DNA of 64,000 bases, taken from the NCBI RefSeq assembly GCF_019097595.1, contig NC_080720.1:23384852-23448851 (forward strand), written 5' to 3'. This DNA is from Hemibagrus wyckioides. Lineage: Eukaryota > Chordata > Actinopteri > Siluriformes > Bagridae. Position 1 is the first letter of the stretch; every line of letters begins with the position of its first letter. Below the pieces are notes generated by a model. The model did not search any database. It worked only from the letters and a program-made list of their open reading frames with translations, and was not told where the DNA came from. Below, piece by piece: positions 35,966 through 48,422 of the stretch. The translations under genes and the position numbers were made by a program.

Positions 35966-38900
35966 GTAAGTGACTTCGAGCTGACGTTAAGCCTAATAGC
36001 TAGCACTCCAGGCTAACTAACCAGTAAAGTTATTCTAGGCAATTAGATATTTATCTGTCTAACCTGCTTTTTTCAATGGGGTTACTTGAACTTAATACTT
36101 TTACATCAGCTTTATTTAGAGTAAGTAAGAATTGACTAGCAAGGTATTTTTTGCCAGAACTAATAATTGACCTGTGTTTTTTTCTCTCTTTTTATACATA
36201 ATACTTTGTGAAGTTTCAGTTAGCAAGTGCGCTAACAATGGCATAGTTTAGTCTGAGGTAGTCGGTTGTGGTGTTGCTAGCTAACTTAGCCGTTGTCTCA
36301 TGATGGTACACATTTTAGAAAGCGACAATGTCTCTTAAACTTGAGTAGAGAATTTATACGTTTGTTTACAGTTATTTTTAAGTCCTGTAGGTGAACTAAC
36401 AAGGAATTTTGTTACTTTTCTGAGCTGGCCTGCTCTGAAAGCATTTTAAAAAATATGTTGAAAACCTAATATCAATACAGTCATTTTTTGTTCTTCTGTG
36501 TTATTCAGCTCTCCAAACATATTAAGCTCTTCCAAATTATTTAGATCCTTAATTTGTTTTGATCACACAGGGATTTTTCTGTGATTTTGTGTAGTAAAAC
36601 ACCTGCGGGCTGTGCCATGATGTATATTTTTAAACAGTAGGAAAGAATTGTCATGTTCAGGTGTCTGCCATAGAAAATAGAAATAGAGAGGACTTGTTAT
36701 AACTTTAAGGCAGATCTCACACAGCGTGTGTGGTCAGTCAGCTGCACTAACACCAACATGCATAGGCAAAATGCAAATGTCTTGAGTGACGAGCTTTCCA
36801 TTTGCACTCTTGGAATATTGTGTACTACTCTGGGAAGACAAACAGACCAGGTTGTGAGGTCCTTTCGAGCTTTTAGCTGTACCATTCTTCCATCAATCTT
36901 TACAGACAGCTGATTATTGGTTATATCATGTGATATCATCTTTAAATTCTTTACACTCACAGTTCTTTTCAAGTCCAGGATAGGTAATTGTCATTCCATG
37001 AAAAATGGATAATGCAGTTTATTGGCATACGACTAAACCAAAATAACATACATTAAGTGTGCTTCTCTGTTAACTCCTTTGGTTATTTGTGGTTAATGCA
37101 CATGTTTAAATGTCCTCCTGAGGAAATCACAACAATCTCAGTTCATTCACGCCCCCCATCAGGCCCCCCCCTCCACTTATAGCATTTTCTGTGGAATTTG
37201 ACCCCTTGTGGCCTAGGCCAGCCTTCTTTTGGGAATTCACACACTTGGGTGGACTTAAATGGTTCAGTTCCTTTGTTGTTCACTCTTCCTCCAGCCACTG
37301 GATAAGAGAAGGGCTTAAACTTAGGCATGGTCTTCATTTGAGTAAAGATCATATTTATCTCTCTTTTGGCTGCATACAAATTTATCCTTAGATGTGAATA
37401 TAATGTTTTGTTTGTTTGCTTGTTTCATGTTAGCAGTTGGGTCTAATAAAGCACTGGGATCCTTTATATAAAAAGAGAACCAAAGAAGTTTTTTTTTCTT
37501 TTTGTTTTGTAAAAAGCAGACGTGATGTCATACAGCCGATTTCAACAACAATTTGGTTTCAAGGTAAATGACGAATGGACTGACGGTAGTAATACACCTC
37601 CCTTTGAGTAACATTAATGTACTGACTGTTAAACAATGCCCAGAGCTCAATGTGACTATTGTTCCTTGTAATAGCACAACATTTATGCAAAGTTAAATCC
37701 CTGTGCCAGAAATTCTACTTGGAATAGAGCTACACTCATAGCTTTGGCAGCTTCATTCCACGTTCGGGAAAAAGACATGACGATAATCAGCCTGTTTATG
37801 CACATACCCTGTGATTCATTGAACCTGTTTGATTTTTTATCATCACAGGGTGCTCACCACTATTTGAGTCACAATTGAAATCATTTCTTTTGAAATTATT
37901 AGTAACATGTTTCACTAGAATGCAATCTCCAGCAAATATCAGAGCAGTGAACTTGATAAATACTTTCAGCAAGATGTAATAACGTTTTCTGCATTGCTGT
38001 CCACTGGCCTATAAAATCCCTTTGCTGAATGGAATGTTGGCACACAGAGAGTGGGTTTTGTGTGCTGCTATGCTAGTCAGGAAGAAGCTTAAAGATAAAA
38101 TAGGGAAATAATTTATGTATATTCTTGCTTCTTTTGTGCAAGTGTAAAGCCTCTGAGTTGTTTATATAATGGGTTAACATTAAGATTAGCACATTTATAG
38201 AGCTATATGCATGCTTGGAAACATTGCTGAGAAGCATAATTGATTATTGCAACAGGAAAAAGGTTAAACATGTCTGAAAGGGAAAAAAGGTAATTATCAA
38301 ACATTGAATTTTTCAAGGAAGTGTACTAAAGTTAATGTTTACTGTCTGGGTTTTTTAAACAATCACTTTGCTGGTTGCCTTTCCAGCATGGATAAATGAT
38401 TACCCTTATTGTCCCCAAAACCTCAAAAATCACATTTCCAGTACTTCTCTGTTTTTCCAGTAACTCTGCTTATTGTTTATTCACATTTTTAAATGTTTAC
38501 AATAGGCACAATATGGAAAGTATTTTCTTCAGTAAACTTATAAAATAAGTCAATTGTTCCATTTTATATTTGATTATGTATTCTGCTGTGGTGCAAAGTC
38601 ACAGAAATTTAGGAAAAAATTAAACTTGTTGGAATAAGGGAGATAAAAGATCAGCTTTGAATGGCACAAAGCACTAACATATTCACATATTAGTAAAATA
38701 ATTATAGATCAATTCATTTAGAGTCCAAAATATAACAGTTTATCAGTTTTCTGTACAGTGGACCTGAGACACCAGGCAGATAACACATAGTAAACAAAAT
38801 GTGAGAAAGTTAAAATGGAGAACAGGACGAACATAAACTACATTGTACTGTACTATAGTCAGTTTAATATTAAGATCTATTTTAGCCCAAATTCAGTGTT

Positions 38901-41900
38901 TTGGTTCAGTGTCACATGTTTGTACTTAAAAGGATTTTACAACAATTTACAACATCCTGTTTTGGACTATAGTGTGGGCCATACTTTGATTTTTGCATTG
39001 AAAACCAGAAATTGTGAGGAATAAAATATACAAGCAGTGCAGTATTTTTGCTCTTGTAAGAACTAGATAGCTGAGTGAATATTGGGAATATTTAACAAAA
39101 TTAATTCAAAATATCTGTTAACTAGAATACCTCAGTTGCGGGTTGGACCACTGGACTACTCTCATTTCCTGGTTTCCGATACATGCCAACTAAGTTAGCT
39201 AGCAAAGCTGGAAACATTCAATCATATCACTTTACCCACCTTCACTCTCAGTCGAAAAACATGGTGGTCAAAAAAGTTATGTGAAAAGCTCTTTATTGTA
39301 CTCTGCATAATGGGAGTGTTTTCATCTTTGCATTGTACAGTTTCTGTCTAACATGCATAGAAGATGACTATAAATAGCTGCTTTGAAGGTGTAGCACTTC
39401 TATAGCGTATGAGACCTGGTCATAGGTGTATATAGGCTTAAATATAATATCAGTCTTTACCAAGCACTAGGATAAAGTTTTGTCCCCAGGGGCATTGAGC
39501 GTGCAGAATTATAGCGGTATAGCTATATAGATCACATTTTTTTATTTATTTCTTCTTCTCCTTTTTTTTTTTTTTTTTTTTACTATAATAGTATAAAATA
39601 CTTAAGGTCTGTTTGTCATGAATTCAATTAGAAATAATAATATAGCATAAAAACCTTCTTGAATTTTTAGAAGGTCTAGAACACAACAGCAGCTTTTCAA
39701 ATACTTCCTTCAGGTGTGTCCGGGATTTTGCTTTGTTTTGCTGTAGTGATTAAATGCGTACTTTCCTCAGCAGCATATTCAGTGTAATTTGGTTGGGACT
39801 TTTTACCTTTCACAGGATGTTGTGGGTCTCTTCTTAGTCATTGGTTCTTGTGGGTTGTCTCCAGGCTGGTTCTCAGAACTTTCACCCAAGCAAGTTGTTC
39901 AGCATTTTCTCTTTCTGCTCAAGAGCCATTGTGGTTTTCTCCCTATATAATTTCTTAAAGGCGGGGAAGTTTTTAGGTTGGCTTTCATAAGTGCTTTCTG
40001 TCTGCTCAATGTATGCCTTCCTCTTATGTTTCATTACAAATGAGAGTGCAGAGCTGAGTAGTTTCATGTGGTATTCACATGATCCTGGTTTCCTGGAATA
40101 GGCCTGGCCTTTTGTATCAGCTGCTGCTGTAACTTCCCTTGTAAAAACCCCATCTGTAGCTTATGAAATCATTTAGTAACTTGAATATGTTATTGGGTTC
40201 ATTAAATGTATATTATTTCTTTGTTACACTGACTGAGAAACATGGAATAATCTGAATGTACAAGGCCTGGAAATGGTTTGGCTTAGATGAATTGGAGTTG
40301 CCTGTCTATATAGCTTCAGTGACACTTTTTGTACTATTTCGGTTACTCACAGGTTTTCAGTACACAAGTTTGAGGAGATTTAAAAACTCTCACTTTTGTC
40401 TAGAACTGCAGGTAAACCGGGACCCCAACTGGTATATGGGAGCCATAAACAGTAAACGGGCGTGTAAGAAAGCAAAAATTTTCAGTAGTACGAAGTCTAT
40501 CAAAGCAGCCTGTGAGATTGTAGTCACTTGGAGCTAGTTACCCTTATATACCAGATCATATAACACAATGTCTTCTGATTCAGTGGATATTACCACAGGG
40601 CCTTGTCATTATTTAACATAGGTGTGGTGGTGCTGGTTTACACAAGGTTCTTATTTATACCAGGTAAAAGAATTGATATACTGGCAAATATGTAACAGTG
40701 TACAGACAAGGAAAAACTGTGTCATGTGATTCAGTAGAAAAATGACGCATCTTGCTTGGCTTGGCTATGAGTTAGCCTTTTGGGTTTCGTTGAATTTGTG
40801 GCACCCAATCCGACAGACCACTTTGTGTGTTTTTAGCAGCCCATAATCGCTAAAGCTTTTACAGCCATGGCAACATGAGAAATAAATAGGTTGCCTGTCT
40901 AAGACTGGACCTGTAACATTCCAAAGATTCCTTTCTTTTTGCTAGTTGTAAGCATCAAACTCCTGGCATAGTCACGCAGAAACCTGGCCATGTGGAAAAG
41001 GAGCTGAAAATAATTGCCCCTAGGAAAGTATATAGTTCATTTTTTGATTTACTTAATGGAAACACTGTTTAGATGACTGTTCTTTTTCTATTCAAAGAAT
41101 CTTTTTATTAGGTTAAATTATACCTTAATTATTATATACCCCCCGGTTCAAGTTAATTTTGATGTTGAGTTGATCAGTGAGTGTAGTCTGACAAAGGTCA
41201 GTTGAGTGTATGAGTAACACACAGTTCTACCCAATCTTGTATATATAGAAACTAGGTGTTACCCACCTTTAAACTATACTATATCAAACCAGTCAGGTGT
41301 TAGTCAGCATGAAACCTGACAATTTAGACCTTTCTGCCAGCCAAAGACACATGGCTTAGCTCCACTAACACGAATTGTACAATTGTTGTTTTTCAATTAT
41401 AGTAGTTATGATTACAGAGATGACAACAGGACTGTTGATTTGCTTTTGAAGAACAAACTGTGTGTTTAACCTAGGGCAAATCCAATTAACAGACCCCATA
41501 TACACAGACTGTTACATGTATCTTTAGATATCGTCTACTACATAAATCATGGCCAAGACTCATAAATCAGATTTAGATCTGATCACTCAAAAACTCGATG
41601 ATGGCCTGGGAACCAAATCCCCTCCCAATATGTGATGCATATGATAAATGAATGCCGAGGTTACACCTTAACATGCATCAGATGCATAAAAGGTTATGAT
41701 AAAAATTGCATTTAAAAAAATTACTGATTTGAAAATTACTGAATTATTGATCAACCATCAGAAGACACTTAAACAAGAAACAGTACTGGAAGTTAGTATT
41801 AGACCACTATGAGCTGATCTGCAAGTGTAAATACAAATGATTATAATCTTATCAGTTCAGATACAAGATGCATAAAAAGGCAGGTGTCTGACACTGTTGT

Positions 41901-43359
41901 TTAACAAACAGGCGTTGAATGTTCTCAGGGTTGTCATAGTGTTAGTAATTTCCTGTTTAAGTTGAATCACATAGATAAGGGCCAGTTTGAGTTGACCTCC
42001 TGTTGATGTCTCCAAGATTATGGCTCCATCAGGCTGAATATTAAGCACAAAAGACTCCATTTTGTACAGTCTTCATATCTGCTTGGGATACACTCCGTGT
42101 ATTTGCTTACTGTACAGTGAATGCATCAATACTGATATTTGGCTTCACAGATAAATGACAAATGGTCTGGTCTTGTGCCCCTTCATATGTAGAGAAGCTA
42201 TTAAATATTTATGTGTATGTGCTTGCAGGTACGAGAGACAGAAACATGGATGCCTCCAAAGGCTGGGGAATCAAATGACGATCTCGACTCATCTGGTGAT
42301 TTCATTTTTCGCAATGAGGAAAGAACATTTGTTGATGATGATGATGATGACGATGATGATGAGGAGGACGATTATGAGGATGCTGAAGACTTTGACATGT
42401 CAGGTTCTGGTGATGACGAGTCAATAACGAATGAGGAGAACAAGCTTCTTGAGGTAGTTGAATATCCATATATGTAAGAGTATTAAATAGCTGAGCAGGT
42501 TTCATTGAAGCAGAATAGACTGCATGGTTTGTATATTATTGGAAAAACTAGCTTGCTCATTTCTTTTTGTCTGCCTCTTAGACTGGAGTGATTGACAACA
42601 GCATCCAAGACACAGAGCGCTCAGGTCAGCCTCGGCCAACAATTAATGACATTGAGCTGGTGAGACAGAACGAAGTTGGTCACCATCCCAGTGTCCAGCT
42701 GTCTCATGCAGGAGAACAGAACATCTTTAACAAGACGGAAGTGCTTGCCGGTAAGATATATTAATCATCATTATGAAACATAAAAATGTGGTTGATCTCA
42801 GGGTGTACAAGACCTCGATTATTTATTATACTGATACTTTACAACTACATAAAAATGGCCACCACTTGTGTATCTCTAAAATATAATTCAGTCAATAAAT
42901 AAATTAATAGCTAAAGGTTACTTTAAAAGCCTTTACTGAGCAGCTAAACCGTAACAGATATAGTGGCTTCTCAGTGTCTCAAAACAGGGATTAGTTAACA
43001 GATTAGTTCAGATATACCTTATACCTACACTCAGGTATTGCTCATTTGCCCAGGCAAAAAGAAATTAAAAAAAAAAAAAAGCAATGGTCCGTAGGATATA
43101 ATTTGTTTGGAATACTGCCCGAAAAAAGTCTGAATCTCCAAATATAATTGTGTGTTTGTTTATTTTTATTAAATACTCAATATTTATGTCTTTCTATTTT
43201 TCCCTAGCTGTTATTGCTGGTGGTGCTGTTGGGCTGCTTTTTGCTGTGCTTCTCATCCTCCTCTTTGTCTATCGCATGAAGAAAAAGGACGAAGGCAGCT
43301 ACGATTTGGGCAAAAAACCCATTTACAAGAAAGCTCCCACTACCGAGATCTACGCATGA
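35909..43359 (+). CDS. sdc4: Syndecan-4
   Basis: Four coding exons (35909-35965, 42229-42453, 42582-42750, 43208-43359) join to 200 residues; human SDC4 has 198. Residues 1-17 are a signal peptide. The ectodomain has Ser-Gly sites at 41-42, 77-78 and 79-80 in acidic surroundings, the usual heparan sulphate attachment sites, and a run of nine Asp at 55-63. A transmembrane helix (about 150-172) has the GxxxG dimerisation motif (155-159). The tail has C1 [13 protein letters not shown] and variable [10 protein letters not shown]; the latter binds PIP2 and is specific to syndecan-4. The last four residues are EIYA where syndecans normally end EFYA. It is a cell-surface proteoglycan acting in focal adhesions and growth-factor binding. 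Intron 1 is 6.3 kb. Confidence 0.96.
39882..40160 (-). other. Unassigned open frame in sdc4 intron 1
   Basis: A 93-codon minus-strand frame without an internal stop. It is rich in Lys, Glu and Gln ([33 protein letters not shown]), a composition unlike the surrounding AT-rich intron. I do not recognise the family. It may be a fragment of a retrocopy or an unrecognised transposon protein. No start context or splice signal argues for a live gene. Confidence 0.25.
42229..42453 (+). CDS. sdc4: sdc4 exon 2 (GAG-attachment region)
   Basis: Acceptor GTGCTTGCAG; 75 codons, phase 0 at both ends. Holds the three acidic-context Ser-Gly sites and the Asp9 run. Donor GAG|GTAGTT is weaker than the others in the gene. 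Confidence 0.9.
42582..42750 (+). CDS. sdc4: sdc4 exon 3 (membrane-proximal ectodomain)
   Basis: Acceptor CTGCCTCTTAG, donor GCCG|GTAAGA, phase 1. Ends [10 protein letters not shown], the juxtamembrane stretch conserved in syndecans, including an Asn-Lys-Thr sequon. Confidence 0.92.
43208..43359 (+). CDS. sdc4: sdc4 last coding exon (membrane and tail)
   Basis: Acceptor TTTTTCCCTAG. Encodes the transmembrane helix and the whole cytoplasmic tail. TGA at 43357-43359. Confidence 0.96.
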
Positions 43360-44911
43360 ACACAAACATTCTTGAGCTAACTTAAATATGAACTCTGAAC
43401 TCTCAACTCACACAGTGCCTCTGACACACAGCTAGGCTCCGTCTCTGTCCAGCTAGAGAAACCACAAACCAGCATCTCAAATGAAACGTGATTACTCTGA
43501 CTGTTTATTTGAATTTAACTTTGTCACAAGAGAAGGTGCTCTGCTGCAGCCTGTGCTGTATAAGTCCTGACATTTTTCTTTTTGTGTCTGATTTCCCATT
43601 GATATGCTTAAAGCAAATAGCCATTGTGTTCCCTTTCTTTACTACCCTATTTTATAACACTAAGAGGTGCAAATGGGGCCCTTTGCAGGTAAACAATATG
43701 GATTCAAAGTCTGTGAAAAAAAAACTTTGAAATCGTCAAAACTGACTCTGTTTGCACACTTCTGTGTAAATTTAGCAGAACTACACACTCTTCTGGGAAA
43801 TGTTACTGTAGCTTATTGCTTTTAAAGAAATTGTGCAGATTAATTGTTGTCCATTCTTAGCACAAAGTGGTATAAAATTGACACTCAAGAATTGAGAGCA
43901 TTCTGTGTATCTTCTGAAAGTGACCTTTGGGCATTAACGTTAATGTAAATTTATTTTTAACACAGCAAATAAGGTTTTCGTACATTCCATATGTCTGTTG
44001 TATTAATTATAAATGAGCAAGTTAAAAATAAAAAAATAAATGTTAAGTAGCCCGGTCATTGAGTGTAGCTACTTCTCTGACTTTCAGTAAACAGGTACGC
44101 ATATATTTGTAGAATACCAGATGAAAGAGTTTTATCATTTCCAGGGGTCTGTAAATAGCCGTTTGAATAAGTTGAAAATGTCGGTACTTGGCCATTTTTG
44201 GCAAACTTCTATTTACCAAATATTTAAATGCCAAAATAATTCTCTTCTTGTTTTGTCCCGGTATTGAGTATACAAATTAAACAAGAAGTGAATGACTCTT
44301 TGTTTTTATGTTGCTTCTTTACCAGTACAAAATAGGAGTCTCAAATTGATGACCAATGCTTATACTAACTTTTGTTCTGTTTCTCAGTGTTTTGATACTT
44401 AACTTTTTCTGTCTCTTTTCAGTGTTTCATAGAATACTACTTTTTTGTTGTTGTTTTTTTGTTTTTTTTTTAATTATTATTATATTGTTAATTTAACTTT
44501 TGAATAGACTGTTTTATTGCCTTCCTTCAGGTCTGGGGTTTCTCCCCATCTAAGCTGTACATGTGATGATTTTTTTATTTTATTTTTTTTTAGAAAATTG
44601 AAATCTATACACTAGTGGAAGATTCTTTTCGAAGAGTTTTAAAGCATTTTTTATATTGTAAAAGTTTTTATTTCTTTTAGACCTTTTTAAGTGATACCTA
44701 TTTATATTTTGTAGAAGGATACTCATACTAGTTCAAAGCTGAACTAATGAGCCATGTTATTTGCATGGGGTAAAAGTAAGAAAATTTGCTGCTTTTTTTC
44801 CTTCAACACATGATGTGAAATCTCCAGTTTAGTAAAGGAATCAGAGGATTGTTGGTTTCTACATGCAGGTTCTAATCTGATCAGAAATAAAGCTATTTTT
44901 GTGCACATTTC
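43360..44911 (+). terminator. sdc4: sdc4 3' UTR
   Basis: AT-rich, with T runs near 44440-44600. AATAAA at 44886-44891 is followed by a GTGTCAGTGTCATTCTGT stretch typical of a downstream element, giving a 3' UTR of about 1.5 kb. Earlier AATAAA copies near 44030 may serve as alternatives. Confidence 0.6.
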
Positions 44912-45130
44912 ACGTGTCAGTGTCATTCTGTATGTTTGATCTGTAGTGGGTTACAGTATGTCCTAGAACACGTAAGTCAAGTAACCAAGTGCTTCAAGTA
45001 ATTAAGTTAAAACCTTCCAGTTCCGGTGTTTCTGGAATTTCCTTGGTTGGGTCCACATATTACTGCACTATATAGTATGATGGATAGTATACTAAAGATT
45101 TGGCACTTAAATGTTCAAAACTAAATGTAG

Positions 45131-45424
45131 GTGGCATGGTGGCTCACACCTCCAGCATCCTGGGTTTGAGTCTTGATCCCGCTCACTGTTTGTGTGCATG
45201 TTCTCCCATGCCTTGTGGGTTTCCTCCCACAGTCCAAAGACATGCTTCTAGGATTGGAGTTTCTAAATTGCTTGTAGTGTGTGATTGCATGTGTGTGTGC
45301 CCTGCGATGGGTAGGCACTTCGTCCAGGGTGTATCCTTCTTTGATGCCCGATGACGCCTGAGATCACGAGCATGGGCTCCCTGTGACCTGATGATAGATC
45401 GGATAAGAGGTAAGGAAATGGAAA
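45131..45424 (+). repeat. SINE-like fish interspersed repeat
   Basis: Head GTGGCATGGTGGCTCACACC, middle TGCATGTTCTCCCATGCC and TTTCCTCCCACAGTCCAAAG, then CCCTGCGATGGG, GATGCCCGATGACGCCTGAG and a decayed GGATAAG tail. It starts about 240 bases after the sdc4 polyadenylation signal. Same family group as 6151-6489 and the tail at 1817. Confidence 0.75.
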
Positions 45425-45564
45425 GCTAAAAAGCTAAATGTACTATTTATCACATAATATGAATGCTAAATATTACCTGGTTGGTATTAATAAATAATAA
45501 CTTACTATATTTCAAATAGTATGCCTCTAGGGGGCAATAAGCCTTGTGCTACTATACGTACATT

Positions 45565-45791
45565 GATCAGCCATAAGATTAAAACCACTGACAGGTAAAG
45601 TGAATACCATTGATTATCTTGTTTGAGTGCCACTGGGCAAGGGATGAGATATATTAGTTATATTAGGATATAATAGGTGTCACTTCTTGTAGTTATTGTA
45701 TTGAAAGCAGCAAAATAGGCACACGTAAAGATTGTGATGGCTAGATGACTGGGTCAGAGCATCTCCAAAACAGTAGGTCTTGTTGGGTGTT
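45565..45791 (+). mobile_element. Left end of a Tc1-like element
   Basis: GATCAGCCATAAGATTAAAACCACTGACAGGT is the terminal repeat of the family also present at 6941 and 63938. Further in, AAGATTGTGATGGCTAGATG and CAGAGCATCTCCAAAACAG encode the start of the transposase. The element is cut off at a T run near 45791, so it is a 5' fragment. Confidence 0.8.
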
Positions 45792-47340
45792 TTTTTTTTT
45801 GCACAGCTTTGCACATGCACAAGTAAACATGTGATGATTAAAGCCTGTCTGATCTGGTTTGAATCAACAACAAATTTCATACCATTAACTGATTAATAAA
45901 ACTGATTTAAAAGTAGCTGACTATTATAAACGCTTAAAAAAGGTTACATTGGGGTTTTCTTTTATTATTTAAAGTGTACTGAGGGGGAAAAAATCAGTTG
46001 CACAGGGGCCAAAACTCCTAAATCAACAGTATTCTAAATACCTCAGGAAGTGTGCATACTTCCTGAAAACACCTAATGGTGCTAATTAGAATCAAAAAGC
46101 ATTTGTGTTCAAAGATCCATGATGACATACACCAATCCTGAGAGCTTACCACATGGAAATGGATTTTAGGAATCAGTTCAGCTCTCTTAAATCTTGAATT
46201 GGAGGGAAATCACCTGTAGTCACAAGCTGTTAAGCAAAGAGATGTAAAGGTGTACAGTTGGTCATATATGTGTACTAGGACAGAAAAAGAAAGCTACAAA
46301 TAGCAGTTTTACAGGGTGGTGTTGCACATACTGCATTATACATCATTTTATGACATTGCTGAAAGATTTCAGCATGTATATAGACATGCACAAGAAATTA
46401 TCCATGGGCTTCTTACTGCCCTTTGAGTTAGGAGAAATAAATTAGAAACAGATCTATCTTGCTTTCTTCCTGGTCCAGTTTATGTTCATTTGCTTTGTTT
46501 AATGAATTTTTGTTCTACTCTTTCATCTTGTCTACATTTAATACTTAGTTTTTGTTAGGTCACTGAAATTTTATGTCCATTTAAATCTATTTTTTTCTAC
46601 GTTTGATATTTGTCTGATATTTAACTTTTTGAAACCACTTTTATTCCCATTGTCATTGTTTAGAGACATTCTTAATTTGTGCCCTAACCATTTAAATATT
46701 TGACCCTAGTCCTTATGCCACTTTACACTTCATAAAACACAATTTTATGAATATATTGTATTGGCAGATGAGGATATGAGCATGTTAGCTGGTCAAAGCG
46801 TAAAACAGTCACTGTTTTAAATGGCATTTGCAACTAGAAGAGATTTATCAAGATGCAGGTGAACCTTCATCAATAGCAAGTCAAGTCCTTAATGATTGTG
46901 GGTATCCCTGGTGGAGCCTGTCAACCATCCTGGGACAGGATGCAATAGCCCACAATATATAGTCTTTGTACTCTGGTGTGGTCTGGTGTACTCATAGACT
47001 ACTGGAATTGAAATTGAATTAATGATGTTTGAAGATTCTAAAACAAAACAGCTTTTTTTTCATGGCTGACATCTAAATGGCTCCCAACTTCCAGTATAAC
47101 TAAAGTAAAGTAGCATGGCTGATATGACAGAAGCATGTGGATCTATGTGCAGACATTTTATTAAACTTAATGCCAACAGCATCGAAAACACAAGAAAGGC
47201 AAACGGGAAGAGGTTCAGCCCACAAGAGCCCACTCTGTGTTTGGGGAATTGATCTGTTTGAGTTTCAGTTTAGAAATTAACTTCAAGATAGGTTAAGTTT
47301 ATACTACTATTTTTCTTTTTCTTCTCCTATTCTAGATAGT

Positions 47341-47355
47341 ACTACTACTACTACA

Positions 47356-47406
<51 letters not shown>
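47341..47406. repeat. (AAT)n microsatellite
   Basis: CTA units followed by more than fifteen AAT units. Confidence 0.95.
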
Positions 47407-47638
47407 CCATTCATCCATTAATTCTCTACACCCCTTAGCCTACATAAGGCAAGGTACACCCTGTACAGGATGCATTCTACTACTAAAACTACACTTAATA
47501 CAAATAAAAAAAGAAGTAAAGACTTAATGCCTCCTCCTGGTGAAACAAGATTACTGCAAGTTGTAATTTCCTTAATTGAGTTACTATTTAATACATTGCT
47601 CTAATATATGTAACAGCCTGTAACAAAAGCAAAAATAT

Positions 47639-47648
47639 ATTATTATTA

Positions 47649-47697
<49 letters not shown>
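47639..47697. repeat. (ATT)n microsatellite
   Basis: Uninterrupted ATT units apart from one GTT near 47651. Confidence 0.95.
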
Positions 47698-47699
<2 letters not shown>

Positions 47700-48422
47700 G
47701 AAAAAATAGCACAATATCGCTGTATATTACTGTAAAATATATTTGTTTGAATTCAGGGACATTGAGACATGGTGTGAAACAGGGCAGTTTAACTTAGCAG
47801 CATTTACTAAACAGACAAGTAAAAGTTCCGACTTTTATGTTTTCTTCTCTCTTGTATAAATTGTATAACATGACTTCTTCTTCTCCCTTGTACAACATGA
47901 CTTAATTCATGCGACATTATTCAAGAGAATGTGGTCAGAAACTGACAGGAAATAGACCCCAAACCCTGAAACAGGAAAATGACCGGTTTTGTATGTTCGT
48001 TTAAAAAAGTTATAAAACTGTCATGATGCATATATTACACATAATTATAATCTATATACACATTAGATGTGCTGTACTACTTACAAAATAGGGTAAAGTT
48101 AGTTCAAAATATTTACATGATTAATTACATGTTAGTTCTTAGGACAGGTAATTTAGGACAGGTTGCAATTATCATTGTTCCCAATGACCAATCACTGATA
48201 TTACCACCGTATTTACCAGTCTCACTTTCTCATTTTCTTCATTTTTATCTGCAAGTAACAGTCTGAGATGGAATAAAGTGACTAATGTAAGAAAGTGACA
48301 ATAAAAACAATAAAAAGTGAAACAATAAAAAGTGACAATAAAAACTATAAAATAAAGGGACTAGTAAGTGATATTGCACATCTGGTATTTCACATTAGTG
48401 CATGTCTGAGTTTATATACAGG

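Larger units (their letters stand above)
45792..48060. other. Intergenic with two trinucleotide microsatellites
   Basis: No gene recognised. A run of TAC/AAT units lies at 47341-47406 and a long ATT run at 47639-47697, near-complementary in motif and about 230 bases apart. Confidence 0.5.

Noticed and set aside
42155..42427. Met-rich frame overlapping sdc4 exon 2
   Set aside because: It is the GAT repeat read as ATG in the wrong frame.
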